From a virus: a stretch of 29,901 bases of DNA. Both the position numbers and the translations under genes were made by a program. The notes under the pieces were generated by a model, which saw nothing but the letters and a program-made list of their open reading frames with translations, made no database searches and was not told the origin of the DNA. The DNA lies in the IMG/VR virus record IMGVR_UViG_3300019751_000007, positions 1 through 29,901 of that record; one strand, written 5' to 3'. How positions within the stretch are numbered: position 1 is the stretch's first letter; each line of letters begins with the position of its first letter. This document shows, one piece after another, positions 23,696 through 29,901 of the stretch.

Positions 23696-24078
23696 GGAAG
23701 CACGGGCTGACGAGCATTAGTTAATCTTGTGTCAGAACCCTTCACTACTTGGGTTGCCGTTGCATCACCAACTGCGGGGACATCTAATGAAGCTGATGTT
23801 CCCGAGTCTGTTATGTGGGCAAGTAAGTGTGTATGAGCCCCTAAGTTTGAATTAGTAGATTGAAGTTGGCTTTCAATAGTTTCAATATCCGCAGACAAAG
23901 TACTATTGATTGTTGATACCGTTGTGTTTAAAGTATTTAATTGATTAGTGAGGTCAGCTAAAAGACTTGTTACAGATACTCTCTTAGTAGTATCATCAGA
24001 GGTATCTACAATCGGAAGTACATCATCGCCTTGTACGGTTGTTAAATCGGGTAATTCTGTAATCTTACGGTTAGACAT
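23692..24078 (-). CDS. Fibre-associated / adaptor-like protein (128 aa)
   Basis: The N-terminus has the frequent phage fibre-base motif ITELPDLTTVQGDDVLPIVDTSDDTTKRVSVTSLLA (shown in part: GDDVLPIVD, residues 17-25). A Ser/Thr/Asn-rich coiled coil (LTNQLNTLNTTVSTINSTL, then IETIESQL) follows, then an AHTHLLAHITDSG segment and KGSDTRLTNARQP, common in phage fibre tips and collars. The coiled coil suggests a trimer. It overlaps the nozzle gene by 4 nt. It resembles the N-terminal part of longer fibres and may attach one to the tail. Confidence 0.65.
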   Translation of the reverse strand: MSNRKITELPDLTTVQGDDVLPIVDTSDDTTKRVSVTSLLADLTNQLNTLNTTVSTINSTLSADIETIESQLQSTNSNLGAHTHLLAHITDSGTSASLDVPAVGDATATQVVKGSDTRLTNARQPVLP

Positions 24079-24113
24079 TTAAGTAAGATACTAAAATTTT
24101 GTGTTTTATTAGA

Positions 24114-24263
24114 CTACCGTTTACGCAAAGTGTCCCTAATCTTTAATACCATGTATACCAAAGTTGCTAAACCCGCAAGTATACCAATTATAGTATGTAA
24201 GTTTGCAAGGCTGAAACTAGCAAATGTACCACCTAGACCCGCAAGAGAAACTCTATCAATCAT
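24114..24263 (-). CDS. Small membrane protein, holin-like (49 aa)
   Basis: The reading frame is short but lies in a chain of overlapping genes (ATGA with the upstream 38-residue gene, G-rich ribosome site just before it). The protein has a Gly/Ser-rich N-terminus (SLAGLGGTFASFS), one long hydrophobic segment (LHTIIGILAGLATLVYMVL, residues 22-40), and a basic tail KIRDTLRKR. This topology and size fit class II/III-like holins of podophages. It is adjacent to a second tiny membrane protein and a lipoprotein with a TM segment, which supports a lysis function. No endolysin is recognised nearby. Confidence 0.55.
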   Translation of the reverse strand: MIDRVSLAGLGGTFASFSLANLHTIIGILAGLATLVYMVLKIRDTLRKR

Positions 24264-24376
24264 TTACAACCCCCCACTATTACTAGAACCAACAAAGCAA
24301 GGGAAATCCAAACTAAAGCTTTACCCGGCGGAGTCAATGTTCTGTACTTTTCTTTTAATATATTTAAGTTCTTCAT
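24260..24376 (-). CDS. Very small membrane protein, 38 aa
   Basis: This 38-codon frame overlaps its upstream and downstream neighbours by ATGA. It has a basic N-terminus (NLNILKEKYRTLTPPGK) and a single hydrophobic segment (ALVWISLALLVLVIVGG) ending at CK. Such tiny cationic single-pass proteins are common beside phage holins, as holin partners or antiholins. Coding status is inferred from the coupled overlaps and the clean membrane segment; no similarity is known. Confidence 0.48.
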   Translation of the reverse strand: MKNLNILKEKYRTLTPPGKALVWISLALLVLVIVGGCK

Positions 24377-24798
24377 TTATTATCACTTGGCCTAAACGGT
24401 GCCTTAGTTAGACCCCGTTCTATTTCTGTTTTGGAACACCTCTTCGCTACGAATATAGGTATCGCTAAGTAACACCCTAACAGAATACCCGCAATCATTA
24501 GAATGCGTTTTATGGAGTCAGTAAATTCCGTGAAACCCGTCTTATGTTCAGCCATACCTTGGGCTACAAGTTCCTCTACATCTCCCTGACCTAAAAGCCG
24601 TATAGTGTCCGCTTGTTCTTTAATTTGTGCGTTGCCCTTAACCACTTCCCCGACAAGAGTTCCGGCCACACTACCGGCAACGGCTCCACCCGGACCGAGC
24701 ATAGAACCCGTACCACCGCCTACTCCCGCACCTATTGTCGGGTACCATTGTTTCATTGAACAAGAACTAAAAAGTAATATAATAAGTAAAAATCTCAT
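24373..24798 (-). CDS. Lipoprotein with C-terminal membrane segment; candidate unimolecular spanin (141 aa)
   Basis: The N-terminus MRFLLIILLFSSC looks like a lipoprotein signal peptide ending at Cys13. Next comes a Gly-zipper stretch (GAGVGGGTGSMLGPGGAVAG, residues 23-42), a helical charged part (QIKEQADTIRLLGQGDVEELVAQ), a transmembrane helix ILMIAGILLGCYLAIPIFVA (99-118) and a basic cytoplasmic tail (KRCSKTEIERGLTK). An outer-membrane lipid anchor plus an inner-membrane helix in one chain is the defining topology of u-spanins such as T1 gp11, which has similar length. The adjacent genes are small holin-like membrane proteins. The lipobox is not perfect, so a plain envelope lipoprotein is possible. 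Confidence 0.55.
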   Translation of the reverse strand: MRFLLIILLFSSCSMKQWYPTIGAGVGGGTGSMLGPGGAVAGSVAGTLVGEVVKGNAQIKEQADTIRLLGQGDVEELVAQGMAEHKTGFTEFTDSIKRILMIAGILLGCYLAIPIFVAKRCSKTEIERGLTKAPFRPSDNK

Positions 24799-25232
24799 AG
24801 TTCGGATATGTAGTCAGAACAGACTCCCGCTACCTTTAGATATGGATATAAAGAAATATCTGCTTCAGTTAATAATGGTACAATAGAATTAGGGTCGGCA
24901 CAAGCAAGGTTGTGACACCAAACCAAAGGAGTGTTTCTAATTGCTACATACGGTTCTTTACTATGGTAGAAAGTCCGTAGGCTCGTATCAGTTAGTTCAG
25001 ATAAAGAACCATAGTCTTTGCAATGAACCAATAACTTATCTGCCCTCTCGACTAACCATTGTTTGTCTACGAGATATTGACCAACATCGTGACCTAGTAA
25101 AAGCTGACCCCTACATAATCTTACATCTATCTCAACATGGTAACGCTCTAACGCTTTGTCTATGTAGTTAGGGTCGTTCTCCTGACTCGGGTCCACCCCA
25201 TTTGTATTGCCTCTATGAGATATTAACAACAT
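24795..25232 (-). CDS. GDPD-superfamily phosphodiesterase-like protein of surface-glycan loci (145 aa)
   Basis: The TIM-barrel phosphodiesterase residues are all visible: ISHRGN (His6, Arg7), VEIDVRL (Glu34, Asp36) and LLGHD (His48, Asp49). The ENDPNYIDKAL and VAGVCSDYI blocks are those of the short family often found in polysaccharide-biosynthesis gene clusters. At 145 aa it is shorter than glycerophosphodiester phosphodiesterases (about 250 aa), so it may hydrolyse or transfer a phosphodiester-linked group on a glycan; this is inference. It overlaps both neighbours (ATGA; 10 nt), and the next gene upstream is a nucleotidyltransferase, so the two may prepare an activated polyol or sugar. Confidence 0.7.
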   Translation of the reverse strand: MLLISHRGNTNGVDPSQENDPNYIDKALERYHVEIDVRLCRGQLLLGHDVGQYLVDKQWLVERADKLLVHCKDYGSLSELTDTSLRTFYHSKEPYVAIRNTPLVWCHNLACADPNSIVPLLTEADISLYPYLKVAGVCSDYISEL

Positions 25233-26032
25233 TTAAACCAACCCTTCCAAAATAAAAAGTCTTCAACATCTTCAGGTATACCAAAAGAAACATACGGACA
25301 ATCATAGGTCCTAACTTTTATCCCATCCCCAATCATTTCTTGATACAATTGAGTTACATAATACTCACCATTTACGGTTTTCTTTTTTCTGATTAGGTCA
25401 TCTGAGTACTCTTTAAATAAACGACCACTCTGAAAATAATAACTTCCGTTTGATCCCCTACAATTATTTAAATCGGTAGGTCTATGATACTCCTCACCCA
25501 AGCCCAACATCTCAAAAGGTGTGTCAACATCAAGAAATAAATTTCTAAAGTTATACTTCTCGATTACTTCCATGCAGTTATGCTCACCATCGTGCCTAAC
25601 AAAACAATAATATTGGTTGTGTCTCCAATGTGGATGCTTCAAACCGTGAGTAGTCAAACCGCCCCCATACCCCTTAAATGTTTTTTGAAGATGCCCTATA
25701 TTAAACTTTTGTATAGAATCAATGTATGTAATCAATAACTCATCATCGTCCGCTATAAAGTCATGTATGTTTCTTAAACTATATAACGGACCCAAAGAAT
25801 TAGGTTCAATACCTAGCACTAACCCACCTATACTTTCTAATTCTTTTTTTAAAGGTCCCTTTAAATCTTCGTTGCGACATAGAAAAATAGTTTCGTGCTC
25901 CCCAAAGTCTTCTATGTACTCCGTAAAAACTTTAGTAGAACTTTTTCCATCTATGTCTAGTATTGCTTTATGTGGGTAGCCCTTACTAATAAATCGGTTA
26001 CTACTACCTGATAATGTTATTATATGTTTCAT
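25223..26032 (-). CDS. Nucleotidyltransferase of the sugar-nucleotide type (269 aa)
   Basis: The N-terminus MKHIITLSGSSNRFISKGYPHKAILDIDG has the glycine-rich nucleotide loop (GSSNRF, residues 9-14) and the Lys22 that follows it in sugar-nucleotidyltransferases, with a later acidic ITYIDS (Asp105) at the metal-binding position. The closing GIPEDVEDF fits the usual last helix of the family. The loop is a variant of the GxGxR pattern. It probably makes NDP- or CDP-activated sugar or polyol for the glycosyltransferases encoded next to it. Substrate cannot be determined. It overlaps the GDPD-like gene by 10 nt and its other neighbour by 4 nt. Confidence 0.7.
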   Translation of the reverse strand: MKHIITLSGSSNRFISKGYPHKAILDIDGKSSTKVFTEYIEDFGEHETIFLCRNEDLKGPLKKELESIGGLVLGIEPNSLGPLYSLRNIHDFIADDDELLITYIDSIQKFNIGHLQKTFKGYGGGLTTHGLKHPHWRHNQYYCFVRHDGEHNCMEVIEKYNFRNLFLDVDTPFEMLGLGEEYHRPTDLNNCRGSNGSYYFQSGRLFKEYSDDLIRKKKTVNGEYYVTQLYQEMIGDGIKVRTYDCPYVSFGIPEDVEDFLFWKGWFKCC

Positions 26033-26940
26033 ACAGAATCAGGGTAAGGATACCGCCGTTGTGTCTTCGGAGGCCATTCTTTAGGGTGGGGCTCAAGCCA
26101 ACCTAACTTACGGTCTAGTATACTAGGAATAAGATGCACGGTTACACCACGCTCATACCAATATTGTATACGAGGGGATAGTCTTTTAAAGTCTATGTCG
26201 CTACCTCTAACTTGTTTACTACGACACGGAGTAAAAGCAGTACTAGCTTGTAATTTAGCGTAGTCTTCAACCTTACGCCCCGGAGTTTTATAGTCATAAA
26301 ATTGTTTAGCTAACTCAGGCGTTGCAATAATACCGTAATCTAAATCTGCGTGGTCGCATTTTGCACCCGCCTCATAGAAATGTTCATAGGTCCCCCTACC
26401 ATCAAACAAATATAGCCGACTCTCATCTAAGTGTACTTTTGAAAGTAGGTGTGCATCGAACCTAATACACACGGTCATATCATAGCCTTCCAATGCGATT
26501 GTCCTAGCATACCTTTTCGCTAATGCGTGTGGCCTATGGACATGACCATAATCTAGTTGAATTGCATCTTCACCCCTAGCCTCTCTAAACTTTTTATTAA
26601 CTTTTTCTATTTCTTCTCTAGGGGTTTTGGGGCATTCTTCTTTTAACCATTGATTCATATCTTCGCAACGGTGCTTTATAAAGTTAGGCTCCGAAAAATA
26701 TCCGGGGAATTTGTACGCATCATCAATGCTTGTCTCGGTGTACCTTGCTTTTATGTGATCAAATTGTTGGTTGGTTGGAGCCCAAGTACTATGGTCATAC
26801 TTTTCGTAATCAGTATATATATCAAATCGCCACTTCTTTGAGTTTGGTATAATTAGATTATAATACAAGGATTTAGCCGAACTCTTTGTAACTCTTGCGA
26901 TTCCGGCTAATACTATCTGACATTTCTTTTTATCGTTCAT
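26029..26940 (-). CDS. Probable glycosyltransferase-like protein of unknown family (303 aa)
   Basis: The N-terminal strand-turn pattern (CQIVLAGIARVTKSSAKSLYYNLI, WRFDIYTDYEKYD) and VCIRFDAHLL (residues about 155-164; an acidic strand end) resemble GT-A-type sugar transferases. The protein has many Tyr, His and Trp residues, and the C-terminus is Pro/basic (EPHPKEWPPKTQRRYPYP). It overlaps both neighbours by ATGA within the glycan cluster. No known family is recognised with confidence and no clear D-x-D is present, so the function is inferred from context. Confidence 0.55.
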   Translation of the reverse strand: MNDKKKCQIVLAGIARVTKSSAKSLYYNLIIPNSKKWRFDIYTDYEKYDHSTWAPTNQQFDHIKARYTETSIDDAYKFPGYFSEPNFIKHRCEDMNQWLKEECPKTPREEIEKVNKKFREARGEDAIQLDYGHVHRPHALAKRYARTIALEGYDMTVCIRFDAHLLSKVHLDESRLYLFDGRGTYEHFYEAGAKCDHADLDYGIIATPELAKQFYDYKTPGRKVEDYAKLQASTAFTPCRSKQVRGSDIDFKRLSPRIQYWYERGVTVHLIPSILDRKLGWLEPHPKEWPPKTQRRYPYPDSV

Positions 26941-27665
26941 AACACTACATTACCCGACCAAGCTTCTTCGTTAGGTGAATTAGATATTTTTATTAAATCA
27001 ATTTTGTGACCTCCTCCATAGTGTACAAAATTAGTATCTTCTTTAGCCATTGGTGGCATACAATGCCAATGCCTAGAGATTAAATCGGGTACTTTATTTA
27101 TCTTATAATTAAGATACCCACAACCGTGCATATCGAAAAATCCAAGTGTGTTTGCTTGAGCCGATATTAAGTCGTCATCAATATATTTAGCGTAAGCTTC
27201 AAAGACTTCTCGTGGATACATAGCCACCCCCGTGCAGAAAAAATAACCACTAGGCACCCTTACATTCAAAGAAGATTCTAAAACTTTTTCTTGATGTTCT
27301 TTTGCCTTCTTTGCATCTATACCGCCGGCTGAGAAATATAAAAGGTCCTCAAATATGTTACCCGCATTTTCACTAATAAGTATATCGCAATCTAAAAATA
27401 AAATTCTTTCGTAGTGAGACTTTGCAAAGTCTTTGAACATCGTAATATTCCTAAGACAAGCAGAGTGATATGGGTTACCTTCATACTCTTCAGGCTCATC
27501 TTTTAATTCTACATAGTCCACCCCGCATCTCTCAGCGTACCTCATTTGACTAGGGACCACAAAATCATTTACCGCTTTATACAAGCTACCGTGCTTAGAC
27601 CATCGTTTGTCTGCACCGACTCCCTCCTTATAAGTGTTTACTACATAGATTGCGTTAGAACTCAT
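26937..27665 (-). CDS. GT8-like glycosyltransferase (242 aa)
   Basis: The start chosen is ATG 27665 (MSSNAIYVVNTY), which overlaps the sulfotransferase stop by 11 nt and puts the first strand right after Met. The frame is open to 27692, so the start is uncertain. The GT-A signature LFLDCDILI carries the metal-binding D-x-D (Asp92, Asp94). HSACLRNITMFKDF and the later FFCTGVAMY fit GT8-type enzymes such as galactosyl- or glycogenin-like transferases. It would transfer a hexose from a nucleotide sugar; the sugar is unknown. Neighbours are a sulfotransferase and another transferase, so it probably helps build one decorated glycan. Confidence 0.72.
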   Translation of the reverse strand: MSSNAIYVVNTYKEGVGADKRWSKHGSLYKAVNDFVVPSQMRYAERCGVDYVELKDEPEEYEGNPYHSACLRNITMFKDFAKSHYERILFLDCDILISENAGNIFEDLLYFSAGGIDAKKAKEHQEKVLESSLNVRVPSGYFFCTGVAMYPREVFEAYAKYIDDDLISAQANTLGFFDMHGCGYLNYKINKVPDLISRHWHCMPPMAKEDTNFVHYGGGHKIDLIKISNSPNEEAWSGNVVL

Positions 27666-28245
27666 AGCCAAATTCTTTAATGTCATCTTCAAAAATTAAC
27701 TCAACTATTCGCTTAGTGCGTTCGTTGTAGTATTCCCTATACGGCTTATGCTTACTCCTATTTTTATGAGGTAACTCAACATTAAAATTATCCTCAAATA
27801 TTTGTATATCTTGCTCAAGCTTGTACACCCTATCTACATAAGATTTACCTCTATGTGTAAGCCACCTTGTTTGGGACCATTTCCATATATCATCGTGGCA
27901 TTGAAGAAGAGAATAAATAACTTCGTTAAAACATCTTTTCTCTATCCCTCTATCTATGTTATAATGATGTTCTGATACTAGCCTAGCCCAAGGGTTCCTA
28001 ACAAAAGTTATCCTTAAATTATGCCAATTGTTTTTAATTCTATCTAAATAACGGGTCGGCTTAAAGTCTTCACGCTCTTTGTATAAATCGAGTTGGGTAG
28101 CGTAGCTACTTCTAAAACTATCGTCTAGTATAGCTGACACGGGCGTATGTCTTTTTTGTGTAGACCCTAGTGCTTCTAGTACACTTTCCCCGCCGGTCTT
28201 AGTTAGATGAATAAATATAACTTTATGCTTTTCTATGTAGATCAT
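27655..28245 (-). CDS. PAPS-dependent sulfotransferase (196 aa)
   Basis: The start is set at ATG 28245 because a perfect AAGGAG lies 7 nt upstream. The in-frame ATG at 28278 would overlap the previous gene. The 5'-phosphosulfate loop is IFIHLTKTGGESV (residues 10-22; Lys16, Gly18, Gly19) and the 3'-phosphate-binding segment is RITFVRNPWARLVSEHHY (78-95; Arg83, Ser91). This is the pattern of carbohydrate sulfotransferases (Sulfotransfer_2 type). PAPS would come from the host. It should add sulfate to a sugar of a glycan made by the surrounding transferases. Finding it in a phage glycan cluster is notable; substrate is inference. Confidence 0.82.
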   Translation of the reverse strand: MIYIEKHKVIFIHLTKTGGESVLEALGSTQKRHTPVSAILDDSFRSSYATQLDLYKEREDFKPTRYLDRIKNNWHNLRITFVRNPWARLVSEHHYNIDRGIEKRCFNEVIYSLLQCHDDIWKWSQTRWLTHRGKSYVDRVYKLEQDIQIFEDNFNVELPHKNRSKHKPYREYYNERTKRIVELIFEDDIKEFGYEF

Positions 28246-28255
28246 GTCATACTCC

Positions 28256-29272
28256 TTAAAGAGAACTATATATTTCACTAGACTCCATGTTTTTTACAAA
28301 CGAAGATAAACTAAACTTAGAGCTTTCCTTGAGTGCTTTTAGATAGTTAGAGGCTTGAGTCAATGTGTTTGCATCTAATAAATAATACACTTCATGTAAG
28401 TCTTGGAAATATAATGGGTAATCGTTACCTAAGTATTCTCTAACTGCGGGATGGTCCTTTACCACAATAGGTACCTCTCGTTGTATACACTCTAGTATAG
28501 TGTTATTTGCACTAGTATCCCATAGGTCTAATAAGACTACAGAGTCGCATATAAACTTATCATACTCTTCATTACTTAAATGATATCTATGCTCGATCTC
28601 TGATAAGGTATACTGCAAATATTTATGCTCAAGTTTTAATCTATCCTCAACATATTCAATCGGTTTACTGCCTTCCGGATAGGGCCATAACTTTACACGG
28701 CTCCAATTGGTTGGAACCTCTACACGGTATATAGAAGTTTGCCTACGGAGCCACCACCCTACACTTACTAATCGATCCATCCTACCCGTCCAAGTAGGGG
28801 TAACTTCATTGGGGTAGGGATGTAGTATGGACTCAAACTTTGTGTTCGGATACAACGCACTCAATCCATCTGCGTGGTATTGAGACATAGTATATATCCC
28901 CTTGCAACTTTTCAGACTCGCCTCAAATAATTTATCACCCCTCCCATCCCAAGCGGGTTTGTACCACTTCGGCATATTGTGTGGGTTATGTATAAAACCT
29001 ACCCACGGTTCTTTAATCGGTATCTTGTTTTCTTTCTCGTTTTTAAATCTGAACCAATCAAATAAACTTTCAATGAATGTTTCACAATAAATGCCATCTA
29101 CATTATGCAAAGGTTGCATCGCCTCTAACACCTTCAGCCAACCGCCTCGATGTGTCTTCAAGGCCGGTTGCTTACCTAGATTTAGTTTCCCCTCTCCATT
29201 CGACTCAGAAAAAACTGCATGGCAGTTACCCCAATCGTCTAGAGTTTCAGTAGTCTTAATTTCCTTTACCAT
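28256..29272 (-). CDS. GT-B-type glycosyltransferase-like protein (338 aa)
   Basis: ATG 29272 (MVKEIKTTETLDDW) is chosen; the frame extends to 29344, but that would lie inside the preceding gene by 89 nt. The C-terminal half has the donor-site pattern of GT-B enzymes: SVGWWLRRQTSIYRV (a strand-turn), VVLLDLWDTSANNTILECIQ (Asn/Glu acidic helix) and VPIVVKDHPAVREYLGNDYPLYF. The N-terminal half contains PWVGFIHNPHNMPKWY and IYTMSQYHADGL, usual for acceptor domains. It lies 10 nt before the sulfotransferase gene. Donor and acceptor are unknown. Confidence 0.68.
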   Translation of the reverse strand: MVKEIKTTETLDDWGNCHAVFSESNGEGKLNLGKQPALKTHRGGWLKVLEAMQPLHNVDGIYCETFIESLFDWFRFKNEKENKIPIKEPWVGFIHNPHNMPKWYKPAWDGRGDKLFEASLKSCKGIYTMSQYHADGLSALYPNTKFESILHPYPNEVTPTWTGRMDRLVSVGWWLRRQTSIYRVEVPTNWSRVKLWPYPEGSKPIEYVEDRLKLEHKYLQYTLSEIEHRYHLSNEEYDKFICDSVVLLDLWDTSANNTILECIQREVPIVVKDHPAVREYLGNDYPLYFQDLHEVYYLLDANTLTQASNYLKALKESSKFSLSSFVKNMESSEIYSSL

Positions 29273-29901
29273 ATTGTACTTCAATTTGTTTCCTGAGTGT
29301 GTCAAAACCTTGTTGTAAACCTTCGTCCGCATGAGCGTAAGCATTTGGATCAGAGTGGTAGTGTATAGATTTAATCTCTTCCCAATCTACATCATGTATA
29401 TATAAGTTCAACCTTCCTTTTTCCTTACGCTTTAAGAAACGCCAAAAACCAAAATTATGTTTTTTATCAAAGCACCCAACATGGTATTTATTGTGCAATA
29501 AATACATACACTCTTGTTCGTAAAACTTTGACTTTGTTAAGAACAATTCTCTCCACTCATTAGGTACATCTAAATTATCGGACCATATATAACCGGCGTT
29601 GAAATAACCATAGTTTTTGCATTGGGTTACTCGGTCCTCAACATAGTAATGTGGCGACATCATTATATCCATACTATGGTCTATATCTTGATGTATCTCT
29701 TTTAATAATCTAACATCTGAATCAAGGAACAAAGTGTCGTTTGCTTCTGCCATAGCCCAACTCATGCAAGTCATCTTGCTTAGTATGATAGCGGGGTCGT
29801 GAAATAAATTATGTTGGTGTATGTGACGGGTTAGCCTTTTACTCTTAGATAAAACTTCATCTACTAAATCCACTCTAAAATGTAAGTTAGAGTACTTACC
29901 C
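29256..29901 (-). CDS. GT-A/GT8-type glycosyltransferase (N-terminus beyond right edge)
   Basis: The frame is open through the window edge (visible upstream residues GKYSNLHFRV), so the gene is incomplete at its 5' end; a GTG at 29873 is an internal option only. TLFLDSDVRL carries a metal-binding D-x-D, and GYFNAGYIWSDN plus NFGFWRFL are typical of GT8-like sugar transferases. The C-terminus (HYHSDPNAYAHADEGLQQGFDTLRKQI) is helical. It overlaps the next gene by 17 nt and is the first visible gene of the glycan cluster, which therefore continues to the right. Confidence 0.7.
   Translation of the reverse strand, partial: GKYSNLHFRVDLVDEVLSKSKRLTRHIHQHNLFHDPAIILSKMTCMSWAMAEANDTLFLDSDVRLLKEIHQDIDHSMDIMMSPHYYVEDRVTQCKNYGYFNAGYIWSDNLDVPNEWRELFLTKSKFYEQECMYLLHNKYHVGCFDKKHNFGFWRFLKRKEKGRLNLYIHDVDWEEIKSIHYHSDPNAYAHADEGLQQGFDTLRKQIEVQYGKGN

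Noticed and set aside
1-29901. tRNA genes, CRISPR arrays, insertion sequences, integrase or attachment site
   Set aside because: No cloverleaf, regular spacer-repeat series, transposase or recombinase signature was seen. The lifestyle of the phage therefore cannot be stated.

Overview
The window looks like about 30 kb of a tailed-phage genome with podovirus-type architecture, or of a prophage. It is densely packed, and almost every gene overlaps its neighbour by 4-17 nt (ATGA, TAATG, TGATG) or is a few bases away. Diagnostic parts are a family A DNA polymerase with a primase/helicase set, a RecB-like exonuclease, a RuvC-like resolvase, a tail-nozzle-like protein, a series of internal-virion-type proteins ending in a 2823-residue giant, and single-pass membrane genes that look like lysis functions. 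The host cannot be named from the sequence. Strong GGAGG/AAGGAG ribosome sites indicate a bacterial host that uses Shine-Dalgarno starts. No integrase, tRNA, terminase, portal or major capsid gene is visible, so both lifestyle and genome ends remain open.

Layout. (1) 1-3120, plus strand: a run of small early-type genes. It starts with the C-terminal end of an ArdC/polyvalent-type zinc metallopeptidase, passes through a Mom-like GNAT-fold protein, and ends with a tiny membrane protein, a tiny Cys-rich lipoprotein and a ribbon-helix-helix regulator. (2) 3121-3251: convergent junction with a bidirectional terminator and a promoter-like element overlapped by a long inverted repeat. (3) 3252-9667, minus strand: replication and recombination genes (AAA_25/RepA-like helicase ATPase, dNMP kinase, AEP-like primase, PolA, PD-(D/E)XK exonuclease, SSB-like protein, RuvC-like resolvase), with a hairpin upstream of polA. 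(4) 9707-24078, minus strand: virion genes whose order recalls T7 gp12-gp16 (nozzle, fibre, gp13-like, two internal proteins, giant ejection protein). (5) 24114-24798: three overlapping small membrane genes, probably lysis or membrane functions. (6) 24795-29901: seven glycan-type genes (GDPD-like, nucleotidyltransferase, glycosyltransferases, sulfotransferase), continuing past the right edge.

How they may work together. The plus-strand genes look like takeover and anti-restriction functions. The minus-strand genes look like one long polycistronic programme in which glycan modification, lysis, tail/ejection and replication genes are read in the same direction and end at the shared terminator near 3.15 kb. 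The least ordinary elements are the giant polyvalent ejection protein (zincin, SAM-methyltransferase, ADP-ribosyltransferase-like and helix-hairpin-helix-like segments in one chain), the glycosylation-plus-sulfation cluster, and an apparent complete absence of the palindromes ACGT, GCGC and CGCG. All counts and motif calls were made by eye.
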